Below, one piece after another: positions 7,407 to 16,579 of a DNA stretch of 54,385 bases. Below the pieces are notes generated by a model. That model did no database searches, was not told the DNA's origin, and was given only the letters and a program-made list of their open reading frames with translations. The stretch covers positions 1-54,385 of the forward strand of contig CALXMV010000015.1 in NCBI GenBank assembly GCA_944389565.1. Direction: 5' to 3'. Both the position numbers and the translations under genes were made by a program. This stretch comes from an uncultured Kiritimatiellota bacterium (GTDB taxonomy: Bacteria; Verrucomicrobiota; Kiritimatiellia; RFP12; DVOR01). Position 1 is the first letter of the stretch. Each line of letters opens with the position of its first letter.

Positions 7407-8028
7407 CGGCGGGGGGCTCCGGTTCGGACGGGGCGACGGCTTGGCGGCCTTGGACGGCGCGGCGGAGGGTGAGGGGGTCGGCGTAGGCCACGCCGGAGCC
7501 GCAGGGCAGCCCGAAGGCCAGGCGCGTGAGGCGCACGTCGCACCCGCGCAGACGCTCGGCGATGTAGCCGGCCGTGGCGTCGCCCTCCAGGTCCGTCGAG
7601 AGCGCCAGCAGGATCTCGCGGACGCCCTCGGCGCGGACGCGCTGGACGAGCGCGGCGACGCGCAGCTCGCCCACGCCGGTCTGGCGGCCGGGGGAGAGTT
7701 TGCCCATGAGCGCGTGGTAACGCCCGCGGAAGGCGCCCGAGGCCTCGATGGTGTGGATGTCGGCCGGATCCTCGACCACGCAGAGGAGCGCGTCGTCGCG
7801 GTCGGCGCGGGTGCAGAGCGCGCACGGATTGGCCTCGTGCGTGGTGAAGGCGCCGCACCGGACACAGAGGCAGACGCCCTCGCGGGCTTCCTGCAGGGCA
7901 CGGACGAGCGTGTCGAGGAGCGTCTCGGGGCGGCGCACCAGGGCGAGCGCGGCGCGCTCCGCGCTCCTCCGGCCGAAGCCGGGGAGCATGGCGAGCGCGT
8001 GGATCAGGTTGTCGAGCGGTTGGAGCAT
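7399..8028 (-). CDS. recR: Recombination protein RecR
   Basis: This 209-aa protein acts with RecF/RecO to load RecA at gaps. The N-terminal helix-hairpin-helix (ALAMLPGFGRRSAERAAL) is followed by a zinc finger with Cys55, Cys58, Cys69 and Cys72, then a Toprim domain beginning VVEDPADI. GRYHALMGKLSPGRQTGVGEL and LALSTDLEGDATAGYIAERL follow as expected. The length is normal (about 200 aa). It sits between ybaB and rlmN; the dnaX-ybaB-recR order is widely conserved in bacteria. Confidence 0.96.
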   Translation of the reverse strand: MLQPLDNLIHALAMLPGFGRRSAERAALALVRRPETLLDTLVRALQEAREGVCLCVRCGAFTTHEANPCALCTRADRDDALLCVVEDPADIHTIEASGAFRGRYHALMGKLSPGRQTGVGELRVAALVQRVRAEGVREILLALSTDLEGDATAGYIAERLRGCDVRLTRLAFGLPCGSGVAYADPLTLRRAVQGRQAVAPSEPEPPADA

Positions 8029-8038
8029 GGCGGGCGGG

Positions 8039-8362
8039 TCACGCGCCGAAGCCGGGGAGCTTGCCCTCCTGCATCATCTGCTTCATGAGGGCCTGGTTCT
8101 GCTCGCGGATCTTCCCGAGCGCGCCGTTGACGACCGTCCGGAGCATCGTCTCGAAGCGGTCGGTCTTGCCGGCGCGCAGTTCCGCCAGGGCGCTCTCGGC
8201 GATCTTGATCTGGGTGACGGAGAAGTCGCCCTTGGCGGTGACGGCGATGCCGCCGTTCTCGTGCGTGCAGGTGATCCGTTCGACCTCGGCCTGGAGTTTT
8301 TTGGCCTCCTTCTGCATGGCCATGGCCTGTTTGGCCTGTTTGAGGGTGTCGAGCATGCCCAT
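8039..8362 (-). CDS. ybaB: YbaB/EbfC nucleoid-associated protein
   Basis: This 107-aa small dimeric DNA-binding protein of the YbaB/EbfC family is typically encoded between dnaX and recR, exactly as here. The N-terminal helix is Met/Gln/Lys-rich (LKQAKQAMAMQKEAKKLQAE), followed by the beta-core GGIAVTAKGDFSVTQIKI and a C-terminal Met/Gln-rich helix. A GAAAGGA ribosome binding site lies before the start. Its in vivo role in bacteria is only partly understood. Confidence 0.93.
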   Translation of the reverse strand: MGMLDTLKQAKQAMAMQKEAKKLQAEVERITCTHENGGIAVTAKGDFSVTQIKIAESALAELRAGKTDRFETMLRTVVNGALGKIREQNQALMKQMMQEGKLPGFGA

Positions 8363-8381
8363 GATGGGGATTCCTTTCGTG

Positions 8382-9869
8382 TCAGACGACGACGCGGCCG
8401 CCGAAGAGGCGCAGCGCGTGATTGACGATTTCGTCGGCGTAACGCCCGTCGGTCATTTGCAACGGCTCGGCGACGGGCGGGGGCGCCGGTTGTCCGTGGG
8501 GCGCGGAGATCCCGGTGGCGGGATCCTCGCAGGGCATCCATTCCCCGCCGTCCGTGTCGCCGTCATCGGGCTCCGGCTCGCGCAGGGCGATGGGCGGGGG
8601 GTGTCGGGGTGGGGCGGGGGGGGATGGGGGAGGGGGCGCCGCGTCGGGCGCGGCGGGTGCGGCGCGCTGTGGCGCCGCGTCGGCGGCCGCCGGACCTTTC
8701 GGGGCGGCGGCCGCCAAACGTCGGATCGTTTGGTCCCTGAGCGCGGTGAGCCGGCGCAGCACCTCGTCGAGTGCGACGCTCCGTGCGGCGCGTGCGCACC
8801 GGATGAGCGTCATCTCCACGAGCGTGCGCACGGAGAGCGCGGAGCGGAGGCGTGCCTCCATCTCGGAGAGCTGGGAGGCGATTTCGATGACGCGCTGGGG
8901 CGGGGCGAGCCTGGCCTGCTCCTCCAGCACGGCGAGCTGCTCGGCCGAGACGTCCTGCTTGGCGAGTTCCGCGCCGGCCTGCTGGAAGACGAGCAGGTTG
9001 CGGAAGTGGCCCAGGAGCTCGGCGGTGACGCGCCGCATATCCTTGCCCGATTCGTCGAAGGCTGCGACGACCCGGAGGATCCCCGCGACGTCGCCCTTGA
9101 GGATGTCGGCGGCAAGGGTCTCGAGGGCTTCGCGCGAGACGAGGCCGAAGACGGCCAGGACGTCCTCCTCGCCAAGGTCCGAGCCCTTGAAGGCGATGAG
9201 CTGGTCGAGCGCGGAGAGGGCGTCGCGGAGGCCGCCGTTCGAGCCGCGGGCGATGGCCAGGAGCGCGTCGTTGGTGACGGTGATCCGTTCGGCGTTGCAG
9301 ATGAGGCGCAGGCGGCCGAGGATGTCGCCGGTGGCGATGCGCCGCAGGTCGAAGCGTTGGCAACGGCTGACGATGGTGGGGAGCACCTTGTCGCCCTCGG
9401 TGGTCGCGAAGATGAACTTCACGTAGGGTGGGGGCTCCTCGAGGGTCTTGAGCAGGGCGTTGAAGGCCGCCACCGAGAGCATGTGCACTTCGTCGAGGAT
9501 GAAGATCTTGAAGCGGCTGTGGGTGGGGGCGAACTGCACCTGGTCGAGGACGCCATGGATGTCCTCGACCTTGTTGTTCGAGGCGGCGTCGAGCTCCACC
9601 ACGTCCAGGTCCGCGCCTGCGGCGATGGCCTTGCAGGTGGCGCATTCGCCGCAGGGGTGGATGGTGGGGCCGTGCTCGCAGTTGAGCGCCATCGCCAGGA
9701 TGCGTGAGAGGGTCGTCTTGCCGATGCCGCGTGGGCCGACGAAGAGGTAGGCGTGCGCGATGCGGTCCTGCTCGATGGCGTGGGCCAGGGTGCGCGTGAC
9801 GTGCCCCTGCCCCACGACGTCGTCGAAGGTCTTGGGTCGCCACTTGCGCGCGAGGACTTCGTAGGCCAT
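8382..9869 (-). CDS. dnaX: DNA polymerase III subunit tau/gamma
   Basis: This 495-aa clamp-loader ATPase has Walker A GPRGIGKT (residues 45-52), a zinc-binding cluster CEHGPTIHPCGECATC (about 64-79), Walker B/DExH ILDEVHML and the sensor motif ATTEGDKVLPTIVSRCQRFD. AAA+ lid and collar domains follow to about residue 370. The C-terminal part (380-450) is a Pro/Ala-rich linker and then a short tail, shorter than the E. coli tau domains IV-V. No AAAAAAG-type slippery site for a gamma product is seen. The gene follows htpG after 3 nt. Confidence 0.95.
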   Translation of the reverse strand: MAYEVLARKWRPKTFDDVVGQGHVTRTLAHAIEQDRIAHAYLFVGPRGIGKTTLSRILAMALNCEHGPTIHPCGECATCKAIAAGADLDVVELDAASNNKVEDIHGVLDQVQFAPTHSRFKIFILDEVHMLSVAAFNALLKTLEEPPPYVKFIFATTEGDKVLPTIVSRCQRFDLRRIATGDILGRLRLICNAERITVTNDALLAIARGSNGGLRDALSALDQLIAFKGSDLGEEDVLAVFGLVSREALETLAADILKGDVAGILRVVAAFDESGKDMRRVTAELLGHFRNLLVFQQAGAELAKQDVSAEQLAVLEEQARLAPPQRVIEIASQLSEMEARLRSALSVRTLVEMTLIRCARAARSVALDEVLRRLTALRDQTIRRLAAAAPKGPAAADAAPQRAAPAAPDAAPPPPSPPAPPRHPPPIALREPEPDDGDTDGGEWMPCEDPATGISAPHGQPAPPPVAEPLQMTDGRYADEIVNHALRLFGGRVVV

Positions 9870-9872
9870 GGG

Positions 9873-11729
9873 TCAGCGGCCCATCAGACCGGCCACGAGG
9901 GCGTTGAAGCGCGCGGGGTCGGGCGGGAGCGTCCCCTCGGCCAGGCAGGCCTGCCCGTAGAGCAGGTCGATGGCGTCGGCGCGGCGTGCGGCGTCGGCCT
10001 CGGCGGCGACGGCCTGGACGAGCGGGTGGTCGGGGTTGAGCTCGAGGATGCGCTTGTCCTCGGGGACGGTCTGGCCCATCGCCTCGAGCATCCGGCGCAT
10101 GGCGGGGGCCATCGCGGCGGGGTCCTGCACCAGGCAACAGGGCGAATCGGTCAGGCGGGTGGTCAGGCGCACCTCCTTGACGGTCTTCTCCAGTTGCTTG
10201 GCGAAGGCGTCGAGCGTGGGCTGGAGCGCCTTGGTCTTGGCGTCGAGCGTCTCCTTGGCGGAGGCTTCGTCGAGCCCTAGGTCGCCCTTGTCGGCGAAGA
10301 CGATGGGGGTCTTGTCGTATTCGTAGAGGTCGCCGGCGATGAATTGGTCGACAGGGGTGGTGAGGAAGAGCACGTCGTAGCCCTTGGCCTTGAGGGTCTC
10401 CAGGCAGGGGCTCTGGCGGGCGGCCTGCTCGGTGTCGGCCGTGAGCATGTAGATGGCCTTCTGCCCCTCGGGCATCGCGTCCTTGTAGGCGCGCAGGCCG
10501 GTGTACCTGCCGTCCTTCAGGTCACGGAAACGCACGAGCTCGGTGAGCTTCTCGCGGTTCTCCCAGTCGGAGTGGAAGCCTTCCTTGACGAAGTCGCCGA
10601 GCGCGGCGGTGAAGGCGTCGTAGTCCTCGGGCTTGTCCTTGGCCATCTCGGCCAACGCCTTGAGGACGCGATTGGTGAGGTCGGCGCGGATTTTGCGGAT
10701 GACCGCGTCGTCCTGCAACATCTCGCGCGAGACGTTCAGGGGCAGGTCGCTGCTGTCCACCACGCCCTTCACGAAGCGCAACCACGCGGGCATCAGCTCC
10801 TCGATCTCGTCGCCGATGAAGACGTTGCGCACGTAGAGCGAGAGGCCGTGCTTGTTCCCCGGCATCAGCTGCTCCATGCCCACCGCCTTGGGGATGAAGA
10901 GCAGCGCGCGATACTCCACCGCGCCCTCCGCCGCGATGTGTAGCACCCGCAGGGGCTCCCCGTGCCCGCGCAACGTCTGCCGGTAGAAGGCCTCGTACTC
11001 CTCCTGCTTCACCTCGCTCTTCGGGCGCTTCCAGAGCGCGACCATCGTGTTCAGCGGCTTGTCGTCCTCCGGGCGCTTCTCCTCCTCCTTCTTCCCCGCC
11101 TCCTTCAGGAAGATGGGGTAGGCGATGAAGTCCGAGTAACGTCGCACCAGGTCACGCAGCGTCCAGCCCTCCGCGAAGGCCGTCTGGTCGTCGCGCAGAT
11201 GCAGCGTCACGCTTGTGCCAGGCTCCGTGCGCGCGCCGGCGTCCATCGTGTACTCCCCGTCGCCCGCGCTCGTCCAACGCACCGGCTTCTGGCCCTCGCC
11301 GCGGCGGAGCGACTCCACGGTCACCCCGTCGGCCACCATGAAGGCCGCGTAGAAGCCCACGCCGAACTTGCCGATCAGCTCCGGGATGTTCGCCTCCGCG
11401 CCGGCCTTCAGGGCCTCCGCGAACGCCTTCGACCCGCTCTTCGCAATCGTCCCGAGCGCCTCCTCCATCTCGGCCTCGCCCATCCCCAGGCCGTTGTCCG
11501 AGATCGTCAGCGTGTGCGCCTCGGCGTCCGCCTCCAACGTGATCTTCCACTCCGGGGCCTCCGGCGCGATCGTCCCGTCCGTCAACGCCAGATACCGCGC
11601 GCGGTCGATCGCGTCGCTCGCGTTCGAGATCAGCTCCCGCAGGAAGATCTCCTTCTTCGAATACAGCGAATGGATCACCAGATCCAGCATCTGCCGGATC
11701 TCAGCCTTGAAAGCGCAGGTCTTGGCCAT
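9873..11729 (-). CDS. htpG: Molecular chaperone HtpG (Hsp90)
   Basis: This 618-aa cytoplasmic ATP-dependent chaperone has GHKL ATPase signatures: LRELISNASDAIDRARY, ISDNGLGM and GKFGVGFYAAFMVAD. The Hsp90 middle domain (YVRNVFIGDEIEELMPAWLRFVKGVVDSSDLPLNVSRE) and a C-terminal dimerisation domain are complete, and the length is standard. It is the first gene of the minus-strand operon that continues into dnaX. The promoter (-10 TATACT at 11768-11763) is followed by a 33-nt leader and a GAAAGG ribosome binding site. No CIRCE element is visible. Confidence 0.97.
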   Translation of the reverse strand: MAKTCAFKAEIRQMLDLVIHSLYSKKEIFLRELISNASDAIDRARYLALTDGTIAPEAPEWKITLEADAEAHTLTISDNGLGMGEAEMEEALGTIAKSGSKAFAEALKAGAEANIPELIGKFGVGFYAAFMVADGVTVESLRRGEGQKPVRWTSAGDGEYTMDAGARTEPGTSVTLHLRDDQTAFAEGWTLRDLVRRYSDFIAYPIFLKEAGKKEEEKRPEDDKPLNTMVALWKRPKSEVKQEEYEAFYRQTLRGHGEPLRVLHIAAEGAVEYRALLFIPKAVGMEQLMPGNKHGLSLYVRNVFIGDEIEELMPAWLRFVKGVVDSSDLPLNVSREMLQDDAVIRKIRADLTNRVLKALAEMAKDKPEDYDAFTAALGDFVKEGFHSDWENREKLTELVRFRDLKDGRYTGLRAYKDAMPEGQKAIYMLTADTEQAARQSPCLETLKAKGYDVLFLTTPVDQFIAGDLYEYDKTPIVFADKGDLGLDEASAKETLDAKTKALQPTLDAFAKQLEKTVKEVRLTTRLTDSPCCLVQDPAAMAPAMRRMLEAMGQTVPEDKRILELNPDHPLVQAVAAEADAARRADAIDLLYGQACLAEGTLPPDPARFNALVAGLMGR

Positions 11730-11762
11730 ACTTTTCTACCAACCTTTCTCAAATGAGAGGCT

Positions 11763-11791
11763 AGTATACCATAAATCCGCCAAGGTGCCGA
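11763..11791 (-). promoter_or_regulatory. Promoter of the htpG-dnaX operon
   Basis: On the minus strand TATACT lies at 11768-11763 with a weak -35 (TCGGCA, 11791-11786) 17 nt upstream. The -10 box nearly abuts the end of the frame-restored RHS C-terminus (stop at 11761-11763), so htpG transcription starts right behind the RHS gene. Confidence 0.5.
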
Positions 11792-11812
11792 TTGGCGGGT
11801 CGGTTGATTGGC
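11791..11812 (+). repeat. Left direct repeat flanking the RHS gene
   Basis: ATTGGC-N10-ATTGGC with a central TCGGT matches a 22-bp element at 17371-17392 at 18 of 22 positions in the same orientation. The two copies bracket the whole RHS gene. The left copy lies within the frame-restored RHS C-terminus. Confidence 0.5.
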
Positions 11813-11977
11813 CAATAGTGCCCGGGGAAAGTGTGGGGCAAAAGAAGCCCATTGGCACCTTTTTTAACACTTTTGCCGAGCCACCGCCCAGCAGTCGCAA
11901 CACCATCCGCCACGGTATCCCAAACGGCCAATCCGCGGACATCCGTTCCCGACGTGTTGTCCGCATATCCATAGACG

Positions 11978-14900
11978 TTACTTCCACCTCGTGTCCCGAT
12001 CGGGTCGCGAGAGAGCCACCTGCCGTCTTTGGGGGTTGTAGTGGCGGTGGTTGTAGTAGACGAGGGCGAGGGAGTTGTCGGCGTATTCGGAGGAGAAGCG
12101 GAAGGGGTTTTCGGAGGGGAGGTCGCGGGAGGCGAGGGGGGTGTCGGCGACGGCGCGGGTGAGGGCGCCGAAGGGGGCGTAGTCGTAGTGGGCGGCGAGG
12201 CCGTTGGCGAGGGTGTGGTAGAAGAGGTCGGTGACGTTCTTGTTGCCGTCGTGGGCGTAGTAGAGCGTGGCGCCCCAGTCGGGGACGGCGAGTTTGAGGG
12301 GGCGGGTGGCGACGGGCTCGGTGGGGTCCCAGACGTAGGATTGGTAGACGCGGCCGTCGATGCCGTAGAGGCGCTGGACGCAGCGGTAGCCGTCGTAGAC
12401 GAAGAGGGCGTCGATGTACCGCGCGCCGGCGCGGGTCTCGTGGTAGCGGACGCGGCGGCCGAGGCGGTCGAAGGTCATCGTGACGACGGTGTCGCCCTGC
12501 TCCCAGCGGACGGGGCGGTTCTCGGCGTTGTAGGTCACCTGCCAGAGGCCGGTGTCGGTCCGGACGAGCGTCTGGTTTCCCATGTCGCTTACGCTCCTGG
12601 GCGCATATATTCCGTCGGCGTCGTATTCGGGGACGAAGGTGTCGATGGCGGTGTATTGGTTGAGGGCGTTGGCGGCGTAGGCGAGGCCTTGGCCGGAGAC
12701 GAGCTGGTTGCGGGCGTCGTAGGCGTAGGTCTCGGTGAGGGGGGCGTCGTAGGCGGAGCCGGATTTGCCGATTTCCGTGCGGCGGCCGAGGAGGTCGTTC
12801 GTGTAGTCGAATCGCGAGAGGACCTCGCCGCCGAGGGTGTTCGTGACGCGTGTGAGGAGGTCGCGGTGGGGCTCGTAGGCCCATTCGGCGGTGGCGCCGT
12901 TGGGGTAAGTGAGTTTGGATTTGAGGTCGGAGCCGGGGAGGCACTCCCACGCGAAACCGTCCATGCCGGCGATGCGCCCGCTGGCGGGGTCATAAGTAAG
13001 GGTGGTCTGGCGCGCGCCGTCCACGCTGTAGCCCGCGTCGCGGCCGAGGGCGTCGCGGTGGCGGGTCAGGGTCTTGGCGTAGAGCCCCGAGATGGTTTCC
13101 GTCTCCAGCTCGCCGTAGGCGCCGTAAGTAAAGGTGGTGGTGCCGGCGGCGTCGGTGGCCCGCGTCTGCCGGCCGAGCGCGTCGTACTCATACGTCACGG
13201 ACGGCGTGCCGTCGGAGTAGGTCTGCGAGACGAGGTCGCCGTAGACGTTGTAGGCGTAGGCCGTGACGGTGCCGCGGGCGTCGGTGCGGGTGGCGACCTG
13301 GCCGAGGTCGGTGAGCGTGTAGGCGAGGCCGCGGCCGTCGGCGTAGGTTTTGGCGAGGACCGCGCCGGAGGCCTCGATCGCCGTGTCCGTGAGGCCGTCG
13401 AGCGTCGCCTCCATCAAGGGCGTCGCGATGCCGGGGCGTTGCGTGGTGACGACGCGCCAGGCGCCGGTATCCGCGATGTCCACGGTCGTCTGGTTGCCGC
13501 GCACGTCCGTCGCGACCTGCCGCTCTCCCTCGGCGTCCACCCGCACGCGCCAGGTGAGGTTCGAGACGGCGCTGACGGTCTCCTGCCACGGCTCGCCGTC
13601 CAGCACGACCCACGCCGTCTCCTCGCTCTTCGGGAAACGGTCGCCGATCTGCGTGGCGACGCGCTCGCCCCAGTCGTTATAGGAATAGGTTACGGGTGCT
13701 TGGCCGGTGCGCGCCACCGAGACGAGCTGGCCTTTGTTATTATAGGTATAGTCCGCAGCGAGGACGCTGCCGTTCGCGCCGGTACGCTCCTCGCGCGTGA
13801 CGCGCCCCAGGCCGTCCCGCCACGTCCTGACCCACCGTGCGCCGTCGGGCGTGCCGTAATGGATCTTCTCCCAGCCCGGGCCGTAGGTGTGGTACTCGGG
13901 CGTCACGGCGGTGCCGGTGACGGAGGCCACGCGCCCGAAGGCGTCGAGCGCCGTGATCCGCGTGCCGCCGCCGGGGAGCGTCGCGACGGTCGTCCAGGCG
14001 TCGGGGTAGGCATAGGCCGTCGTGCGGCCCTGCTCGTCGGTCTCGGAGACGGTGCGGCCGCTTGTGTCGTAGGCCGCCGCGGAGACGAGACCGCCGCGGG
14101 CGGTTTGCGTGGCGCGGCCGGCGGCGTCGCGCGTGTAGGAGGTGGTGAGCGCGCCGCGCGGGCCATGGCGCGTGCTGGAGACGAGCTGCTTGAGCGAGTC
14201 GTAGACGTTCGTCGTCGCGATGCCACGCGTGTCGATCTCCCAGATGGGCCCCGTGCAGTTCCAGGCCGAGGCGTAGGACTTGCCGTTCGACCACGCCGAG
14301 CCGACGTGCCGGTGCGCGGCGTTGTAGGTGCGCGTCTCCCACGTCAGGGGCACCCAGGCGCCGCCGATGAGCGCCTCCTTCTCGATTCGCACCGCGTCGC
14401 CGCGGGCGTCGCGCGTGGTGAGGGTGCGCATGCTCTTGCCGTCCACCGTCGCGAAGGTGCCGTAACCGTCGGCGTCGAGCCCCTCCGTCGCCGTCTCGGT
14501 CACCGTGCCCGTCGCCGCGTCGTAGGCGTAATCGTGGGTCGTCATGCGCCCGTCGGGGCGGACGACGGCACGCACGCGGCCGGCCGCCACGCGGTTGGCC
14601 GCGGTGGCCGGCCAGTGGAAGGTGGTCGTGACCAGGCCACAATCGGAGGTCGCCTCCACGCGCCCGCCGTCGGCGTCCATGGCCTCCATGAAGGAGTCGG
14701 TGCGCGTCGTCACGCCGCCCACGCGCTCGGTGGTGAACCACGGGCGGCGGTCAAGCGGGTCGGCCGCGTAGCCATAGGTCGTCACGCGGGAGTCGAGGCC
14801 GGGGGCGGATTCCGTGCGCGTGAGCGTGCGGCCGTGCGCGTCGTAGGTGAAGGCGGTGGTGAGGCCGCGCTCGTCCGTGCGCGTGGCGATGCGGCCCAGA

Positions 14901-16579
14901 CCGGCGCCTGCCGTCACGCGCGTGGCGGCGAGGGTCGTGCGCCCGCCGACCGTGCGCCCCACCACGGCGTTGCCGTTCCGGGAGTCGAGCGTCTCGGTCT
15001 CGGCGGAGGCCACGGCGCCGCCGCGCGAGACGGTTTTGGCGACGTTCACGGAGGCGCCGTCGTAGACGACGCTCCGCGCGGTCGTGACGGCCTCGTCGCC
15101 CTCGCCCCTGACCATCGCGAAGTCGTGGTTTTCGGGCACCCACGTCCACCGCACCGGGAAGGGGCCGTCCATCAGGAGGAGCGTGTCCGTGCCCTCCTTG
15201 GAGAAGGCGAAGGTCTTGACCGGGCACCCCTCCGTGTCCGCCCAGGCCACGGAATAGGCCGTCGGCGAGAGGGCCGAGACCATCAGGGAGCCATCGGCCT
15301 CCGAGAGGATTTGGGCGATGCGCCCCTGCGCGTCGTGCGCGACGGTGATGCCCAGCTCCGCCAGCGTCGCGCGCACGCCCTCGGGCGAGACGAGCGCGGC
15401 CACGCGGCCGTCCTGCCCGTACTCCACCGCCGAGCGGTCGGCGAAGGTCTCCCGCGCCGTCCCGTCCGCGGCGATTTCCAGGCGGCTGTCGCGTGCCACG
15501 TCCTGGCCAACGGGATAGCCGTCGCGCCCGTAGGCGACGGTCCGCCCCATCGGGTCCGTCACCACGCCCGTCACCCGGTTCAGGCGGCGCATCATCGGGT
15601 GGTCGTAACGCAGGGCCGCCGGCGTGAAGAGCCCGTCCGAGAGATTGTGCGCCTCGATGGCCAGCGCCCCCTGCGGCATCCCCGCCAGGCGGGGCGTCCG
15701 CCCGAAGGCCTGACGGAACGAGACGCACCCGGCCTCGGCCTGCGTCCCCTCCGCGCATTCGCAGTCGCACGCGTCCTCCCGCGCCTTCGATTCCAGCGCC
15801 ACCTCGATGGTCAGCTCCGCCACGTCGTTCGTGACGACCACGCCCTTGTAGGAGGCCTCCCAGGGCACCTCCACCTGCCACGTCGCGTTCGTCGTCAGGT
15901 TCTGCTCCAGCCACGCGTCGCGCAGGCGCAGGATCTCGGGCCCGGCGAAGGCGGTCTTCCCCTCCACGCGCACGAGCCCCGCCGCGTCCGGCCGCAACGC
16001 ATACGTCAGGCAAGGCTCGTCCGCGCCCTCCGCCGTCGCCGGGCCGCCGTCGTCCGCGTTCGAGACCGTGATGCTCCCCGGGCTCAGCGTCAGCGAGGTC
16101 GTCGCGGGCGACAGGAGCACCGCCACCTCGTTCGTCATCGCCTGCCGGTCATAGGTCTGCGTCAGCCGGACGACCGCGTTCGTCGGCTGGGCACCCGCCG
16201 TCAGGAAGGCCTCCCGGTCCACGACGAACGCGGCGTCGTCCTCCGCGAGCCGGACGAACCCCTCCGTGCTCAGCGCGTAGGTGACCCGCGCGTCCTTCGG
16301 CCCATACGCCACGCTCCCCCTCAGTTCCCCCTCATCGCACCACGGCACCGTGAACGCCGCCGGGCTCACCTCCGGCGTCGCGTACGGGATCGATCCCACC
16401 TGCTCGTAAAACGCCCAATCCCCCAAGCCTTCCATGCGGAAGTCATGCGGCCCGCCCACCGTCGAGAAGGCCGCCGAGGCCGCCACCAACCCCGCATACT
16501 CCCCCGACGACACCGACCAAGGCCCCCAGATGAAGGCATGCTCCCCGGTCACCGAGGAGGACGCGTCCCCCACCGACAC
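11978..16579 (-). CDS. RHS/YD-repeat protein, main body (frame-shifted at both ends)
   Basis: This 1533-aa open frame holds a beta-rich N-terminal part, a Cys cluster (EDACDCECAEGTQAEAGC) and then many YD repeats such as FTYDAHGRTLTRTES and YEYDALGRQTRATDAAG. It ends in the RHS core signature NPFRFSSEYADNSLALVYYN. RHS cores fold as a large hollow shell around a C-terminal polypeptide. The true protein is longer: an upstream frame supplies a signal peptide and joins at a G10 tract (16613-16622), and a downstream frame supplies the DPIG end. The in-frame ATG at 16579 is therefore probably not the natural start. The intact protein would be about 1,840 aa and secreted. Whether this copy is a pseudogene, phase-variable or a sequencing artefact is open. 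Confidence 0.8.
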   Translation of the reverse strand: MSVGDASSSVTGEHAFIWGPWSVSSGEYAGLVAASAAFSTVGGPHDFRMEGLGDWAFYEQVGSIPYATPEVSPAAFTVPWCDEGELRGSVAYGPKDARVTYALSTEGFVRLAEDDAAFVVDREAFLTAGAQPTNAVVRLTQTYDRQAMTNEVAVLLSPATTSLTLSPGSITVSNADDGGPATAEGADEPCLTYALRPDAAGLVRVEGKTAFAGPEILRLRDAWLEQNLTTNATWQVEVPWEASYKGVVVTNDVAELTIEVALESKAREDACDCECAEGTQAEAGCVSFRQAFGRTPRLAGMPQGALAIEAHNLSDGLFTPAALRYDHPMMRRLNRVTGVVTDPMGRTVAYGRDGYPVGQDVARDSRLEIAADGTARETFADRSAVEYGQDGRVAALVSPEGVRATLAELGITVAHDAQGRIAQILSEADGSLMVSALSPTAYSVAWADTEGCPVKTFAFSKEGTDTLLLMDGPFPVRWTWVPENHDFAMVRGEGDEAVTTARSVVYDGASVNVAKTVSRGGAVASAETETLDSRNGNAVVGRTVGGRTTLAATRVTAGAGLGRIATRTDERGLTTAFTYDAHGRTLTRTESAPGLDSRVTTYGYAADPLDRRPWFTTERVGGVTTRTDSFMEAMDADGGRVEATSDCGLVTTTFHWPATAANRVAAGRVRAVVRPDGRMTTHDYAYDAATGTVTETATEGLDADGYGTFATVDGKSMRTLTTRDARGDAVRIEKEALIGGAWVPLTWETRTYNAAHRHVGSAWSNGKSYASAWNCTGPIWEIDTRGIATTNVYDSLKQLVSSTRHGPRGALTTSYTRDAAGRATQTARGGLVSAAAYDTSGRTVSETDEQGRTTAYAYPDAWTTVATLPGGGTRITALDAFGRVASVTGTAVTPEYHTYGPGWEKIHYGTPDGARWVRTWRDGLGRVTREERTGANGSVLAADYTYNNKGQLVSVARTGQAPVTYSYNDWGERVATQIGDRFPKSEETAWVVLDGEPWQETVSAVSNLTWRVRVDAEGERQVATDVRGNQTTVDIADTGAWRVVTTQRPGIATPLMEATLDGLTDTAIEASGAVLAKTYADGRGLAYTLTDLGQVATRTDARGTVTAYAYNVYGDLVSQTYSDGTPSVTYEYDALGRQTRATDAAGTTTFTYGAYGELETETISGLYAKTLTRHRDALGRDAGYSVDGARQTTLTYDPASGRIAGMDGFAWECLPGSDLKSKLTYPNGATAEWAYEPHRDLLTRVTNTLGGEVLSRFDYTNDLLGRRTEIGKSGSAYDAPLTETYAYDARNQLVSGQGLAYAANALNQYTAIDTFVPEYDADGIYAPRSVSDMGNQTLVRTDTGLWQVTYNAENRPVRWEQGDTVVTMTFDRLGRRVRYHETRAGARYIDALFVYDGYRCVQRLYGIDGRVYQSYVWDPTEPVATRPLKLAVPDWGATLYYAHDGNKNVTDLFYHTLANGLAAHYDYAPFGALTRAVADTPLASRDLPSENPFRFSSEYADNSLALVYYNHRHYNPQRRQVALSRPDRDTRWK

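Larger units (their letters stand above)
11761..11980 (-). other. Frame-shifted C-terminal end of the RHS protein
   Basis: After RHYNP near 12030 the annotated RHS frame diverges and stops at 11978. Removing one C from the run of five C on the minus strand at about 12026-12030 restores the family's C-terminus: KDGRWLSRDPIGTRGGSN, VYGYADNTSGTDVRGLAVW and about 55 further residues to a TAG at 11763-11761. DPIGxxGGxNxYxYxxNxP is the universal end of the RHS core, so this segment belongs to the same protein. The residues after GLAVW are too short and plain to identify a toxin domain. Confidence 0.8.

Noticed and set aside
8600..8640. Poly-C stretch in dnaX as a programmed frameshift for a gamma product
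   Set aside because: The run encodes the Pro-rich linker in frame, and no slippery heptamer plus stop/hairpin arrangement is visible.
11978..16579. RHS polymorphic toxin with immunity gene
   Set aside because: The restored C-terminus after the DPIG motif has only about 55 plain residues, and the next gene is htpG, so no toxin-immunity pair is supported.
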